DNA of 64,000 nt, taken from Embleya sp045207655. GTDB lineage: Bacteria; Actinomycetota; Actinomycetes; Streptomycetales; Streptomycetaceae. Numbering within the stretch: position 1 is the stretch's first letter; each line of letters opens with the position of its first letter. The stretch lies in the NCBI RefSeq assembly GCF_045207655.1, contig NZ_CP108787.1, positions 1-64,000 on the forward strand, in the 5' to 3' direction. This document shows, one piece after another, positions 46,659 to 54,979 of this stretch. Below the pieces are notes generated by a model. That model was not told where the DNA came from, made no database searches, and saw only the letters and a program-made list of their open reading frames with translations. A program made the position numbers and the translations under genes.

Positions 46659-47010
46659 CGATGCCTCCGTCGCTGGATCCCCGGCCGGCAGGAGCGACGG
46701 CCCGCTCCGGGCACGCCCGCGTCCTCGCCCGCGCGGCGAGCACCGCGTCGATGCAGGACCGCACTACCGGCGAAGACGCAACACGGGCATTGCACGCACT
46801 CCGCACACTGGTCGTCACGGTCGCGACCGACACCACGCCCTCGACCAGGGCCGGCACACACTCGACCCTCACGTCAGGGAACATCAGGGCCCGGCCGCGA
46901 CACCACGATGGCAACACAGCTCCCTCCATCGCCCACGAGCAGCACCGCCCGCACAACTCCCCCGAGCAGAAAGTCCGTTGCCCGCACCGCGTGCACATGT
47001 TCCTCGGCAT
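46645..47010 (-). CDS. hypothetical protein with N-terminal Cys cluster
   Basis: The 121-aa product opens MPRNMCTRCGQRTFCSGELC and GRCCSW, a zinc-ribbon-like Cys cluster, then VRVECVPALVEGVVSVATVT and ARVASSPVVRSCIDAVLA. Start is uncertain (ATG 47010, or ATG 46998 with GAGGAA close by). Its stop overlaps the next gene's TTG, so the two are probably coupled. Confidence 0.5.
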   Translation of the reverse strand: MPRNMCTRCGQRTFCSGELCGRCCSWAMEGAVLPSWCRGRALMFPDVRVECVPALVEGVVSVATVTTSVRSACNARVASSPVVRSCIDAVLAARARTRACPERAVAPAGRGSSDGGIVDVA

Positions 47011-47224
47011 ACCCCAATTGTTGCCGCCCACGGGAACAACGCCCCACACAACCGCAAGACCGGTGCCACGCGAGTCGAGCTCACCCGATCTCCGGCCGGC
47101 CCCGCGGTGTTTCGGCCCACGCGGGCACGCCGCCCGCACCCGACCGAAACGGCACCGCGCGCACCACGGCCGGCTCCCGCACGAGGTGCCGTCACCCGAC
47201 GAGCACGCCCGGGACACCGCCGGC

Positions 47225-48079
47225 TCACGCGGCTGCGGCCAGGCGGACGGCGTACGCCACCAGCGCGGCCGCGGCGGACCGACGCAACGGCACACCCCAC
47301 GAGACGGTGGTGACACGGCCGTTGCGGCACAGCACGCCGCGGCCGTCCTCGTACGCAAAGGTGACACCGCGCAGGCCGGGCAGCCGCTCGGGAAACACCG
47401 GGCCGACGATGCCCGACGGGCACACGGCAAGGTCGGCGGCCAGATGCCGAAGGTGGTGCGCGTCGTGGTCGCACGGTCCGGGGCATATGACCAGGGCCAG
47501 CCGGGGGCCTTCCGACGTTTCGTACAGGGCGTGGCGTGTACCGGCGCCCAGCCGCCTTTCGCGTACCACCGCCGTCGCGGCGGCGGGGTTGTCGCGGGTC
47601 AGCCAGAACGCCTGGCCGTCGTCGTCGTGCCACGCCCAGCCGATACGGACGCCGGGGGTGCGGCGAACCTCCTGCCACGTCGCCGGGATCGCCGTCCGCT
47701 CGTCGGGCCACGCGTACAGGTCGAGCGTGCTGCGGCCCGAGGCCGGATCCGCCCACATCGCCCCCGGCGTCGGCGGCAGGGGCCGCACGCGGGCCAGGAA
47801 CACCGCAACGCCCGGGGGCCATTCCAGCCCGCCTTCCCGCGCCAGGACACGGGCCTGCACCGGGCATTGCCCGCACCACCCCGGCGCCAGGCGGTGACAG
47901 CGTTCGTACCCTCCCCAGCGTTGGCGGCCGGTCATCGACTCGAACAGCGTCGGAAAATCCGTCGGTTGCCAACCGCACTGATGACGCCGGTCGAAGTGCG
48001 CGTTCAACGACAACCTGTTCCACCCCAGGCCGTCCGGCCCCCTGTCGCCGTAACCGGGCTGGTCGAGAAAGATCGGCAT
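47225..48079 (-). CDS. unknown 284-aa protein
   Basis: The protein has LNAHFDRRHQCGWQPTDFPT, LAPGWCGQCPVQARVLARE and VIGWAW-type strands (RIGWAWHDDDGQAFWLTRD), then GPCDHDAHHLRHLAADLAVC. The Cys/His-rich segments could bind metal. The C-terminus (GVTFAYEDGRGVLCRNGRVT) is strand-rich. No known family. ATG 48079 has GGGAG 8 bp upstream. The next gene downstream on this strand begins 215 bp away. Confidence 0.68.
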   Translation of the reverse strand: MPIFLDQPGYGDRGPDGLGWNRLSLNAHFDRRHQCGWQPTDFPTLFESMTGRQRWGGYERCHRLAPGWCGQCPVQARVLAREGGLEWPPGVAVFLARVRPLPPTPGAMWADPASGRSTLDLYAWPDERTAIPATWQEVRRTPGVRIGWAWHDDDGQAFWLTRDNPAAATAVVRERRLGAGTRHALYETSEGPRLALVICPGPCDHDAHHLRHLAADLAVCPSGIVGPVFPERLPGLRGVTFAYEDGRGVLCRNGRVTTVSWGVPLRRSAAAALVAYAVRLAAAA

Positions 48080-48518
48080 GACATGTACTCCCTGGTGGAA
48101 GCGACCCGCACCCCCGCATGGGGGCCGGCCCGCGAGACGAACCCGCCGCGGAACTCCGCGCAGGCGTGGCATCAACGACAGACGGTGGCGTCCCCGACCG
48201 GGAGCGCACACCACCACATGAACGAGAAGCCCGCAGGCGCGCGTTCACCGCGGGCGGGCGCCGACGGGCGGACGACCTGACGTCCACCGCCCGGAGGCGA
48301 GGCCGGCGACGGCCCGGTACGGGCAACAGCGGGTGACGTGGTCCGGCCCGAACAGGGTCGACAACAGGTACCCACGCCGCTGTTCACCCGTTCGGGCACC
48401 GGGCGCCGCCGGCAACAACCCCGGACGCAGACGACACGACGATCCGGCGTTGCGACCGGCGGGCCCCGGGGCCCGGTGTGGGACCGCACCGCCGACCGGC
48501 GGCGAAGCGGTCCCGGGG
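48080..48518. other. intergenic, nothing recognised
   Basis: About 440 bp upstream of the 284-aa gene with no G-box and no supported gene. Confidence 0.3.
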
Positions 48519-49298
48519 TCAGCCGCCGAGGCCGGGGAACATCGCGTCACGCGCCTCCATGTGGGGTCCGCAGAAGGCGTGGTCCGGGTCCTTGCGCGCG
48601 CCGCACCCGGGTACCTCCCAGTTCTCGACCGTCGTCGGCCAGGCACACCTGTCCTCGGCCGCGCGGGCGTGCGCGAAGACCAACTCGAAGTCCGACAACG
48701 ACATCTGCCGCGTGGAGTACCGCCGGCCCTTCATGACCTCCGCGCCGGGCCACGGCCCGTCGGGCATCTCGACACCCTCGTCCTCGCGGTGGTCTACGGC
48801 CACCACACGCCCGGTGACGTAGTGCTCGACCCGGCGCCGTTCGTGGCCGCTCTCCATGTCCACCGCCACGTACAGGAGCGTCGGTTCCGGGGCGTGCGTG
48901 CTCGATCGACGGTGTTCATAGCATTCCACCGTGGGCAGCCCGTCCCGCTTCAGGAGCCGGATCCGGTGTCCGCGGTCGAACTGTTCGGGTGTCAGCGGGG
49001 CGACGTTCACGACCAGACCGGTGTGTCCCTCGACCTCCTGCGCGGTGAAGGTGCGCGCGGCTCCGTCGGCGTCTCGCAGCGGCATCGTCAGTTCACCGGC
49101 GCACGCGAGCCGCCGCAGCCACTCGGGCACGTTCGCCTCGGTGATCTCGTTCATGCCGATGGTCAACGCGACGCAGCCGAGGGCGACGGTGACGGGATGA
49201 TGGTCCCCGTACACGAAGAACCCTCCCGCGCGCTCCTCTTCCGGCCGCGGCCAACGCCGCGCGTAATCGACGATGTTCGTGGTGTCCAAGCCGATCAT
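48519..49298 (-). CDS. unknown protein behind a G-box promoter
   Basis: The 259-aa product has ERAGGFFVYGDHHPVTVALG, PEWLRRLACAGELTMPLRDA, HTGLVVNVAPLTPEQFDRGH and LLYVAVDMESGHERRRVEHY; the C-terminus CGARKDPDHAFCGPH may bind zinc. No known family. ATG 49298 has GAGGGAG upstream. The G-box site is at 49500-49530 and its -10-like CAGAGT at 49459-49464. Confidence 0.7.
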   Translation of the reverse strand: MIGLDTTNIVDYARRWPRPEEERAGGFFVYGDHHPVTVALGCVALTIGMNEITEANVPEWLRRLACAGELTMPLRDADGAARTFTAQEVEGHTGLVVNVAPLTPEQFDRGHRIRLLKRDGLPTVECYEHRRSSTHAPEPTLLYVAVDMESGHERRRVEHYVTGRVVAVDHREDEGVEMPDGPWPGAEVMKGRRYSTRQMSLSDFELVFAHARAAEDRCAWPTTVENWEVPGCGARKDPDHAFCGPHMEARDAMFPGLGG

Positions 49299-49458
49299 GG
49301 GTGTACTCCCTCGAGTCTCGGTGCCGACGGCGGGCGTACGCCGGTACGGCCGCCATGGCAAGTCGCCGTACCGGCCTGAACGCGACGCCTGCCAGACGCA
49401 AACACGCCCTTGCGGCCGAAGCGGGATCACCGCAGTTGCGTACGGCCAACGGGAACCC

Positions 49459-49530
49459 ACTCTGAACCCCGCCCACCCGCCACCGCCCGCCCCCGAACAC
49501 CCACCCCCGCACCCACCGCCCAGGGAAGGG
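49459..49530 (-). promoter_or_regulatory. G-box promoter 6
   Basis: Boxes CCCACCCCCGC (49500-49510) and GGGAAGGG (49523-49530); minus-strand -10-like CAGAGT at 49459-49464, 35 bp away. Drives the gene at 49298, with a leader of about 160 nt. Confidence 0.6.
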
Positions 49531-49676
49531 CCACCAACCAGCCGAACCAAAGTGCTCGCGCCGGCGGTCGCCCCGCGCCGAAACCCAAAGGTTCGGACAC
49601 GGGGCGACCACACGTCACGACCGGGCAACGCTCACCCGGCCGGCCGGCGCGTCAACGCAACAAGGCGGGCGCCCAC
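49524..49676. repeat. ~150-bp duplicated upstream segment, copy 1
   Basis: From GGGAAGGGCCACCAACCAGC to the region around GCGTCAACGCAACAAGG, this tracks 50200-50356 with small differences, including GGTTCGGACACGGGGCGACC in both. Each copy lies directly upstream of a G-box promoter, so promoter and flank were duplicated together. Confidence 0.75.
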
Positions 49677-49785
49677 CCGTAGCGCGCGAAGCAACCCGGG
49701 AAAAGCGCCCATGGGCACGTCGACACGGAACGTGCCCGAACCACCGAAGAACGGGGGTCCGGACACGGGACCCGACACCGGCAGA

Positions 49786-50013
49786 TCAGAAAAGGGCCCA
49801 GACGCTCGTAAAGATCACGACCAATATGCCGGCTACGCCCAACAACATTCCCGGCACACCCGAACCCCACAACCACCGCGCCACCCACAAACAACCCACA
49901 CACTCGAAGCCGATCGCAACGACGACCACCCACCCCAACACCGATGGAAACCTCACCCGTCCGGCCTCAGCGGGCGGTTCGGGAGCGGTGTTGTGGTCTC
50001 GGAGAGAATCCAT
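49786..50013 (-). CDS. small membrane protein
   Basis: The 75-aa product has two membrane segments (VLGWVVVVAIGFECVGCLWV and VPGMLLGVAGILVVIFTSVW) after a short polar head. ATG 50013 has GAAGG 5 bp upstream, better than ATG 50025. It sits behind G-box promoter 7 and a 5' hairpin at 50080-50127. Confidence 0.68.
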   Translation of the reverse strand: MDSLRDHNTAPEPPAEAGRVRFPSVLGWVVVVAIGFECVGCLWVARWLWGSGVPGMLLGVAGILVVIFTSVWALF

Positions 50014-50079
50014 GACGCCTTCCATGACGTGGTCCGGCCCGGGGCCGGCACGCCGTCTTGACCAATAGATGGGAACAGG

Positions 50080-50127
50080 TGGGGTGGCCGGGCACCGCCC
50101 GGGGGTGAACGACACCCGACCACCCCA
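50080..50127 (-). other. 5' leader hairpin, copy 1
   Basis: Plus-strand arm TGGGGTGGCCGGGCACCG pairs with CGACACCCGACCACCCCA. It lies between the -10-like hexamer and the gene at 50013, at the expected 5' end of the message. Related hairpins occur at 53807, 54726 and 55779. Confidence 0.65.
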
Positions 50128-50129
50128 CC

Positions 50130-50207
50130 ACTATCCCGCCGCCAACCCCACCACCACATCCAACGGAACCCCTCCCCCGAACCCACCGCGGCACCACCAG
50201 GGAAGGG
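50130..50207 (-). promoter_or_regulatory. G-box promoter 7
   Basis: Boxes CCCCTCCCCCG (50169-50179) and GGGAAGGG (50200-50207); minus-strand -10-like GATAGT at 50130-50135, 33 bp away. Drives the membrane protein gene at 50013. Confidence 0.68.
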
Positions 50208-50356
50208 CCACCAACCAGCCGACCCAAGTGCCCGGCGACCGACCCACGCCGGCGGTATCGCCCCGACCCGAAACCCACGAAGGTTCGGACACGGGGCGAC
50301 CACACTCACGACCGGACAACACACACCCGGACCGGCTGGCACGTCAACGCAAGAGG
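50200..50356. repeat. ~150-bp duplicated upstream segment, copy 2
   Basis: Second copy of 49524-49676. Here its far end includes the last codons of the intact membrane gene at 50344; in copy 1 the matching position holds only a remnant frame. Confidence 0.75.
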
Positions 50357-50580
50357 GCGACCCCGACAACCAACACGGTCATCCCCGCCACCACCCACAC
50401 ACCGGACCGGAACGCGCTGACCACGATGACAAAGAGGATGGTGACAACCGCCGTACAGGCCGCCACCACGACCGGATCGGTCTCCCCGGCGCCGATCACG
50501 ACAACTTGGGTCGTCACCAGCGAGCACAGCCAGACGACGAAGGCACGCGCGTACCTACGCGTGTCCTCGACAGGCGTCAC
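50344..50580 (-). CDS. small three-span membrane protein
   Basis: The 78-aa product is almost all hydrophobic (ARAFVVWLCSLVTTQVVVIG, VVVAACTAVVTILFVIVVSA, GVWVVAGMTVLVVGVALL). GTG 50580 overlaps the HIT gene stop (GTGA), so it is translated after it. Confidence 0.7.
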   Translation of the reverse strand: MTPVEDTRRYARAFVVWLCSLVTTQVVVIGAGETDPVVVAACTAVVTILFVIVVSAFRSGVWVVAGMTVLVVGVALLR

Positions 50581-51041
50581 CACGTGTGCGGGGCGAAATT
50601 GGGAAACGCCGCACGGACACCGCCCAGCGGGTCCGCCACGTCACCGGCGCTACGGGGTATCACGTGCAGATGGGCGTGTGGTTGCGACTGCCCCGCCGCT
50701 TCGCCCACGTTTCCGCCGATGTTGTAGGCGTTCGTGCCGTAGTGCTCGGGAAACCACACGTCGGCGATATAGACGACCAGTTGCCGCATGCCCGTGCTCT
50801 CACGCTCCGTCAGATCCGACAGGCGCGCCACGTGCCGGTAGGGAACGATCTCCACATGCCCGGGAAACGCCGGGTGGTTGTCCAGTCGCACGTAACACCC
50901 GCCGAGCTTGGGAACCTCCGGCGCGAGGCGGTTCTCGGGGTCTCCGGGACGACAGAACAGGCATTCACGCGGCTGGGCACAGTCCCCACAGAAGTCCCCG
51001 GGCCGTGGGTAGGGCGGCGGCGACAGAGTGTGCTTCGACAT
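50577..51041 (-). CDS. HIT-family protein
   Basis: The 154-aa product carries the histidine triad HAHLH at 122-126 (PHAHLHVIPR) and the usual AYNIGGNVGEAAGQSQ before it, with an N-terminal Cys cluster (C18, C21, C27, C30) that may bind zinc. HIT proteins hydrolyse or transfer nucleotidyl groups (for example Ap4A, AMP-lysine). ATG 51041 has AAAGGGG upstream; promoter 8 lies 54 nt ahead. It is coupled to a small membrane protein gene. Confidence 0.9.
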   Translation of the reverse strand: MSKHTLSPPPYPRPGDFCGDCAQPRECLFCRPGDPENRLAPEVPKLGGCYVRLDNHPAFPGHVEIVPYRHVARLSDLTERESTGMRQLVVYIADVWFPEHYGTNAYNIGGNVGEAAGQSQPHAHLHVIPRSAGDVADPLGGVRAAFPNFAPHTW

Positions 51042-51094
51042 GAAACCCCTTTACGGGTACGGCAGTTCATGAACCGGGAGCGGCCTTCCCCACC

Positions 51095-51175
51095 ACCGTA
51101 GAAGGCACCGGGAACCGCCCCCACCAGCCGGCACCCACCCCCGCACCCCCCACGACCCGGCCCACCCGGGAAGGG
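51095..51175 (-). promoter_or_regulatory. G-box promoter 8
   Basis: Boxes CCCACCCCCGC (51134-51144) and GGGAAGGG (51168-51175); minus-strand -10-like TACGGT at 51095-51100, 33 bp away. Drives the HIT and membrane protein genes. Confidence 0.7.
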
Positions 51176-51373
51176 GCCCGCGCCGGCCCGGGGCCCGTCT
51201 CGTCGTGTGGAACCGCCGAAGCACCCCCGACCACACACGATCCGACACGCATTCCCACGCGCTGTGCCCCGAGCGGGTGCTCGGGGCCAGCGCGTGAGCG
51301 TCACCCCCGCACGGGGCGCGGGCAGGTGGAGAGGTTCGGTGATCGCGGCACGCCGCTCGGCCGGGAGCGCGCG

Positions 51374-51487
51374 CTACGTCGTTCGCCGGCGCTCCGGGCA
51401 ACGCGCGCCACGCTCGGTGCACTCGCCGGGCCGACTGCCCGACACCCCCGGGTCCGCAGCGCCAGGGCACCGACTCTGCTCGGGGGT
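51374..51487 (-). pseudogene. C-terminal remnant of the 52415-52759 gene
   Basis: In one frame this reads GVSGSRPGECTERGARCPER ending in a TAG, matching GLSGRRPDKCARCGAPGPQR at the end of the intact gene. The surrounding DNA (51330-51480 against 52410-52530) is also similar. The rest of the copy is gone. Confidence 0.6.
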
Positions 51488-51488
51488 G

Positions 51489-52034
51489 TCACCAGCCTTT
51501 CCCTTCAGCGATGGCGTACCACGTTCGCGCCGCATGGGTGGAGGAGTACAACAACGGGCTGTACCAGCGCTCACCGTCGGTCTGACGCCGCACGTAGTAC
51601 GCCGAACCCTCCCGGTCGCTCCATTCGAGCAAGGTGTATTCATGGTCGCCGGCCACATGCCGGTTCGTGGTGGCGACTCTCGCCGGCTGCGCGTGTGCCG
51701 CCCACTCCACGTGTGCGGCGTCCTCTCGCTCGTTGGTGATCCACGCGCCCGGTCCCGGGGGCCGGTCCTCGTCCCGGACTTCGGGATGCACGGGATGAGT
51801 CGTGTGCGTGCTCAGGTCGACGCAGGACCCGTCCGCCAGACGGATCGCGTAGTGACCCCACGGAGCGTGCGGCGGACTCGCACAGACGTACCACGTCGCC
51901 CAAACCGCCGCATATACCGGGTCCGCGCCGGCATCGACGTCCCCCCTGTTGGTCAGATACCGCGTACCGATGCCGACGTCACCCGCAGGTGCCATCACGT
52001 AAGCCTTCTCGGGTGCCTGCTCGATGTTCGTCAC
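51489..52034 (-). CDS. orphan protein
   Basis: The 181-aa product has PVYAAVWATWYVCASPPHAP, WGHYAIRLADGSCVDLSTHT, HVEWAAHAQPARVATTNRHV and GSAYYVRRQTDGERWYSPLL. It is rich in His and Trp with no recognised motif. GTG 52034 has GGGAGA 5 bp upstream; ATG 52055 is possible. Promoter 9 precedes it. The remnant at 51374 begins 2 bp past its stop in another frame. Confidence 0.68.
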   Translation of the reverse strand: MTNIEQAPEKAYVMAPAGDVGIGTRYLTNRGDVDAGADPVYAAVWATWYVCASPPHAPWGHYAIRLADGSCVDLSTHTTHPVHPEVRDEDRPPGPGAWITNEREDAAHVEWAAHAQPARVATTNRHVAGDHEYTLLEWSDREGSAYYVRRQTDGERWYSPLLYSSTHAARTWYAIAEGKGW

Positions 52035-52153
52035 GTGGTCTCCCGAACCGGGCATCGATCGATCTCCCATCCGTGCGGCGGCACACGCCGAACCGCGTTC
52101 TCCAGACCGGGCGGAACACCCCACCCGGGGGCCACATCGAGCGGCCTCCAACC

Positions 52154-52235
52154 ACCTTGGCCCCGCCGGGAGGCCCGGATTACCACCCGAGCCCCTCCCC
52201 CGAACCCACCCCACCGCGGGCCCACCCGGGAAGGG
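52154..52235 (-). promoter_or_regulatory. G-box promoter 9
   Basis: Boxes CCCCTCCCCCG (52192-52202) and GGGAAGGG (52228-52235); minus-strand -10-like CAAGGT at 52154-52159, 32 bp away. Drives the gene at 52034. Confidence 0.6.
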
Positions 52236-52414
52236 TCGGGCGCCGAACAGGCGCCGGCTCGTGGTGGGAAGCACCGAAGCACCCCCACCGGCCGCAGCGC
52301 CCAACGACCACACAGGACCCGGCAGGCATGGCTGCGGGTGTCACCCCGAGCAGGGGTCGGGCCGCGTGGAGGGGTTCCACGCATCGCCGGGCACTGCTCT
52401 GCCGAGGGTGCGCG

Positions 52415-52759
52415 CTACGCCCGGCGCTGCGGGCCGGGCGCGCCGCACCTGGCGCACTTGTCGGGCCGACGGCCCGACAGCCCCCGGGCCCGCATGCGCC
52501 GGGGCACCAACTCCAAGACCATCACCGCCCGGGTGGCCAACTGTCGCGGGTCGTGGGCGCCTTGGGAAATGGCGACCAGAACATCCCGGGCGACCGCGTC
52601 CGCCACATCGCACGCAACGGCCGGGCGCCGTTCCTCGATCGCGTCGAAGACACGGGCCCACCGGTCCATAATCGCCCGCTTCCACGCGCGGTTGGTCGGC
52701 GTCGCGGACCCGGCATATCGCGTGGCGTCCACATACAGATCGGTCGAACGGAACGGCAT
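52415..52759 (-). CDS. orphan protein with C-terminal Cys pair
   Basis: The 114-aa product has STDLYVDATRYAGSATPTNR, AWKRAIMDRWARVFDAIEE, RDVLVAISQGAHDPRQLATR and ends GLSGRRPDKCARCGAPGPQR, a CxxC knuckle. A remnant of its C-terminus lies at 51374. ATG 52759 has AAAGGGAG upstream and promoter 10 ahead. Confidence 0.7.
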   Translation of the reverse strand: MPFRSTDLYVDATRYAGSATPTNRAWKRAIMDRWARVFDAIEERRPAVACDVADAVARDVLVAISQGAHDPRQLATRAVMVLELVPRRMRARGLSGRRPDKCARCGAPGPQRRA

Positions 52760-52831
52760 GAAACTCCCTTTGGGGGGTGTGACGGCGGGCGGCGCGCCCG
52801 GGCACCGAGAAGGTCGTGAGGGGCGTATACG

Positions 52832-52916
52832 ACCATCCTCCGGCGTCACGGGCGTCGGACCGAGCCCGCACGACCCTCCCCCGAAACCGCCCCGCCGCGG
52901 CTGGGCCGGGGAAGGG
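52832..52916 (-). promoter_or_regulatory. G-box promoter 10
   Basis: Boxes CCCTCCCCCG (52874-52883) and GGGAAGGG (52909-52916); minus-strand -10-like GATGGT at 52832-52837, 36 bp away, one of the less regular spacings. Drives the gene at 52759. Confidence 0.55.
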
Positions 52917-52993
52917 AGCGAACCGGCGGGCTCCGGACGGGCCCAGGAAACCAAGCGGCGGGCCACGTCGAGATGCCCGCCGTCGACCGCAGC

Positions 52994-53028
52994 GGGGCCC
53001 GGTGCGCAGCGTCGGCGCACCGGGGCCC
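52994..53028 (-). terminator. terminator of the 53047-53702 gene
   Basis: GGGGCCCGGTGCGC (52994-53007) pairs with GCGCACCGGGGCCC (53015-53028) almost perfectly. It supports the gene ending near 53047 and not running on in the open frame. Confidence 0.72.
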
Positions 53029-53046
53029 TGGGGACGCGCGTGGGTG

Positions 53047-53702
53047 TCACGCCCGAGCGGGGGCCGGTAGCCGAGCAGGCATGATGCGGCCACGACGAAG
53101 AAGGACGACACCGCGTTCTCGATCCGGACGCATCCTTCCGCGTGCGCCACACGCGTGAGGGCCCCGTCACCGTCGACCCGGCCGACCTGGTGGAGCGACA
53201 CGTCCAGCCGTGAACGTCCGGTAGTGCGGAACAAGACGCGCCGGCTCGTGAGCAACGGCGCATCCTCGGGAAGCTCGAGTTCCGAACCGGGAACGAGTTC
53301 GTCCCTGGTGACCAGGAAATCACTCGCGACCACGACGATCCCGGTCAACCGGTACACCCTGAACTCGTCGTCCGGCGCGGAGGATTCGGGAACCCGGATC
53401 ACCACCGTCGGGCGACCCGGTACGTCCGTTGCACGACCGTCCAGGACTTCGGTGATGCGGTCCACCGGCACGACGTCGCGCGACGACGCCCGCGCGGAGT
53501 CGACGAGCGCGCCCAGCCGGTACAGCGCGGCCAGCATGGCATCACGACCCTTGACCGCTTCACAGTCGCGGTCGTGGTTGTCCATGACCTCATGGAGCGC
53601 GGCATCCGAACCCGCCTCGCTCAGACGAAGACGCTCCAACTCCCTGTACAACGCGTCGAATGACTGCGGAGTCAACTCGTCGAACGAAACACGATCGGAC
53701 AC
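53047..53702 (-). CDS. orphan protein, C-terminus probably frameshifted
   Basis: About 218 aa: SFDELTPQSFDALYRELERL, SEAGSDAALHEVMDNHDRDC, AMLAALYRLGALVDSARASS, then a strand-rich half (VVIRVPESSAPDDEFRVYRL, DVSLHQVGRVDGDGALTRVA, SSFFVVAASCLLGYRPPLG). GTG 53702 has GGAG 7 bp upstream. The frame stays open to 52341 through the next promoter and gene, but a TGA one frame away at 53047 is followed by a strong terminator, so I end it there. Promoter 11 precedes it. No known family. Confidence 0.6.
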
Positions 53703-53806
53703 GGCAAACGCTCCAAAGGGTCGGCAACACATGGGATGCGGCACGGAGAACGGGCCTCGGAGATGATTGACCCCGCCGGCCGCACCCAACAGGAAACGAA
53801 GAATCG

Positions 53807-53848
53807 GGTGGTCGGGCACCGCCCGGGGGTAGACGGCACCCGACCACC
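53807..53848 (-). other. 5' leader hairpin, copy 2
   Basis: GGTGGTCGGGCACCG (53807-53821) pairs with CGGCACCCGACCACC (53834-53848), a 15-bp stem with two G-T pairs on the RNA and a 12-nt loop. Located at the expected 5' end of the message from promoter 11. Confidence 0.68.
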
Positions 53849-53853
53849 GCACC

Positions 53854-53932
53854 ACTATCCCGCCGCCGACCCCACCACCACATCCAACGGAACCCCTCCC
53901 CCGAACCCGCTGCGGCCCCAACGGGGAAGGGG
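53854..53932 (-). promoter_or_regulatory. G-box promoter 11
   Basis: Boxes CCCCTCCCCCG (53893-53903) and GGGGAAGGGG (53923-53932); minus-strand -10-like GATAGT at 53854-53859, 33 bp away. Nearly identical over its whole length to promoter 7. Confidence 0.7.
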
Positions 53933-54012
53933 ACGGGCACCGACCTACGACCGACGTCGAATCGCTCCGGGCCGACCGGTGGTCGGCCCGGAGTTCCCTT
54001 CCATTCGCGCCT

Positions 54013-54696
54013 TCAGGCGATGCGCTCCACATGAGCAAAGATGGCGGTCTCGGCCGCATAGCCATTGAAATCACGTTCCCCGGTGTGGTGAACGAACCGA
54101 TACGTCCCCGGTGGTATTTCCAAGACCGTGTAAGTCCAGTCAAGAGTCTCGGGGTCGCCCCCTCGGGCTATCCAGTCATCGAAGTCGGCGATGGAGTACG
54201 CCCATAGATCGGTACACACGCCCGCCAGGCGCGTGTCCTCGGGCAGCGATGGAATGCCCTCGTCGTCGTGCCACGGCGCGGCAATGATGTAGTTGCCTGG
54301 GCCTGTGCGGTAGAAGCCGGGGCAACTGTTGCCCACCGGACCGTAGGCGCAGCCCTGGGCGGCCATCGCCCTCACGGCTTCCGCTTGCCCAAGGACCGAG
54401 TCGTAGTCGGCGGTCGTGCGACCGTTCCAGTCGTAGACGGGGCGCAGGTCGTCGGTGACGATGATCTTCCCGGACCGCACTTCGAGGGTGATCTCCGTAG
54501 TGATGCCGTCCGGGTAGGGGCAAGGTTCCACCGCTCGAACGACCTCCCCCGAGATCTGGAGCTGCGGATGGATGCCACAGACTTTGCAGGAGGGCGCTGC
54601 GCCGGCGATCATCGGTTGCCCCTCGAGCCGGAAGACCTCCACTTCCGCCTCGCCCGAAATCCGGTGTCCGTTTGTGCTGAAGGCCAGTCGCTCCAT
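54013..54696 (-). CDS. orphan protein
   Basis: The 227-aa product has FSTNGHRISGEAEVEVFRLE, SCKVCGIHPQLQISGEVVRA, ITTEITLEVRSGKIIVTDDL, DDWIARGGDPETLDWTYTVL and EIPPGTYRFVHHTGERDFNG. It is strand-rich with scattered Cys (CKVC) and reads as a soluble beta protein; no family recognised. ATG 54696 has AGGAG about 10 bp upstream. Promoter 12 and a leader hairpin precede it. Its codon use is slightly less GC-rich than its neighbours. Confidence 0.7.
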   Translation of the reverse strand: MERLAFSTNGHRISGEAEVEVFRLEGQPMIAGAAPSCKVCGIHPQLQISGEVVRAVEPCPYPDGITTEITLEVRSGKIIVTDDLRPVYDWNGRTTADYDSVLGQAEAVRAMAAQGCAYGPVGNSCPGFYRTGPGNYIIAAPWHDDEGIPSLPEDTRLAGVCTDLWAYSIADFDDWIARGGDPETLDWTYTVLEIPPGTYRFVHHTGERDFNGYAAETAIFAHVERIA

Positions 54697-54725
54697 GTCG
54701 TACGCAACTCCTAGACGGTTCGGGT

Positions 54726-54770
54726 GGGGTGGTCGGGCACCGCCCCGGGGAGACGGTGACCGACCACTCC
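54726..54770 (-). other. 5' leader hairpin, copy 3
   Basis: GGGGTGGTCGGGCACCG (54726-54742) pairs with CGGTGACCGACCACTCC (54754-54770), 15 of 17 positions. Same place relative to the promoter as the other three. Confidence 0.62.
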
Positions 54771-54773
54771 GCC

Positions 54774-54850
54774 ACCCTGACACCCGCATGCGCCCCGCGC
54801 GCGCACCTCTACCCCTCCCCTGAACCCACCGCGGCCCCAACGGGGAAGGG
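54774..54850 (-). promoter_or_regulatory. G-box promoter 12
   Basis: Boxes CCCCTCCCC (54812-54820) and GGGGAAGGG (54842-54850); minus-strand -10-like CAGGGT at 54774-54779, 32 bp away. Confidence 0.65.
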
Positions 54851-54979
54851 ACTGGCAACCCGAGACGCACGCAGCACTGCGTGTCCCAGCGTCCCGAACC
54901 GTCCAGCGGGACGCGGGCGGCCTCTCGTCACGAAGAACTGACGCCCCGGGCAGGCACGCCCGGGGCGTCCTCGGCGCGG

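Noticed and set aside
52341..53046. Extension of the 53702 gene to 52341
   Set aside because: The open frame passes through a strong terminator, a G-box promoter and the 52415-52759 gene, so it is most likely read-through after an indel.
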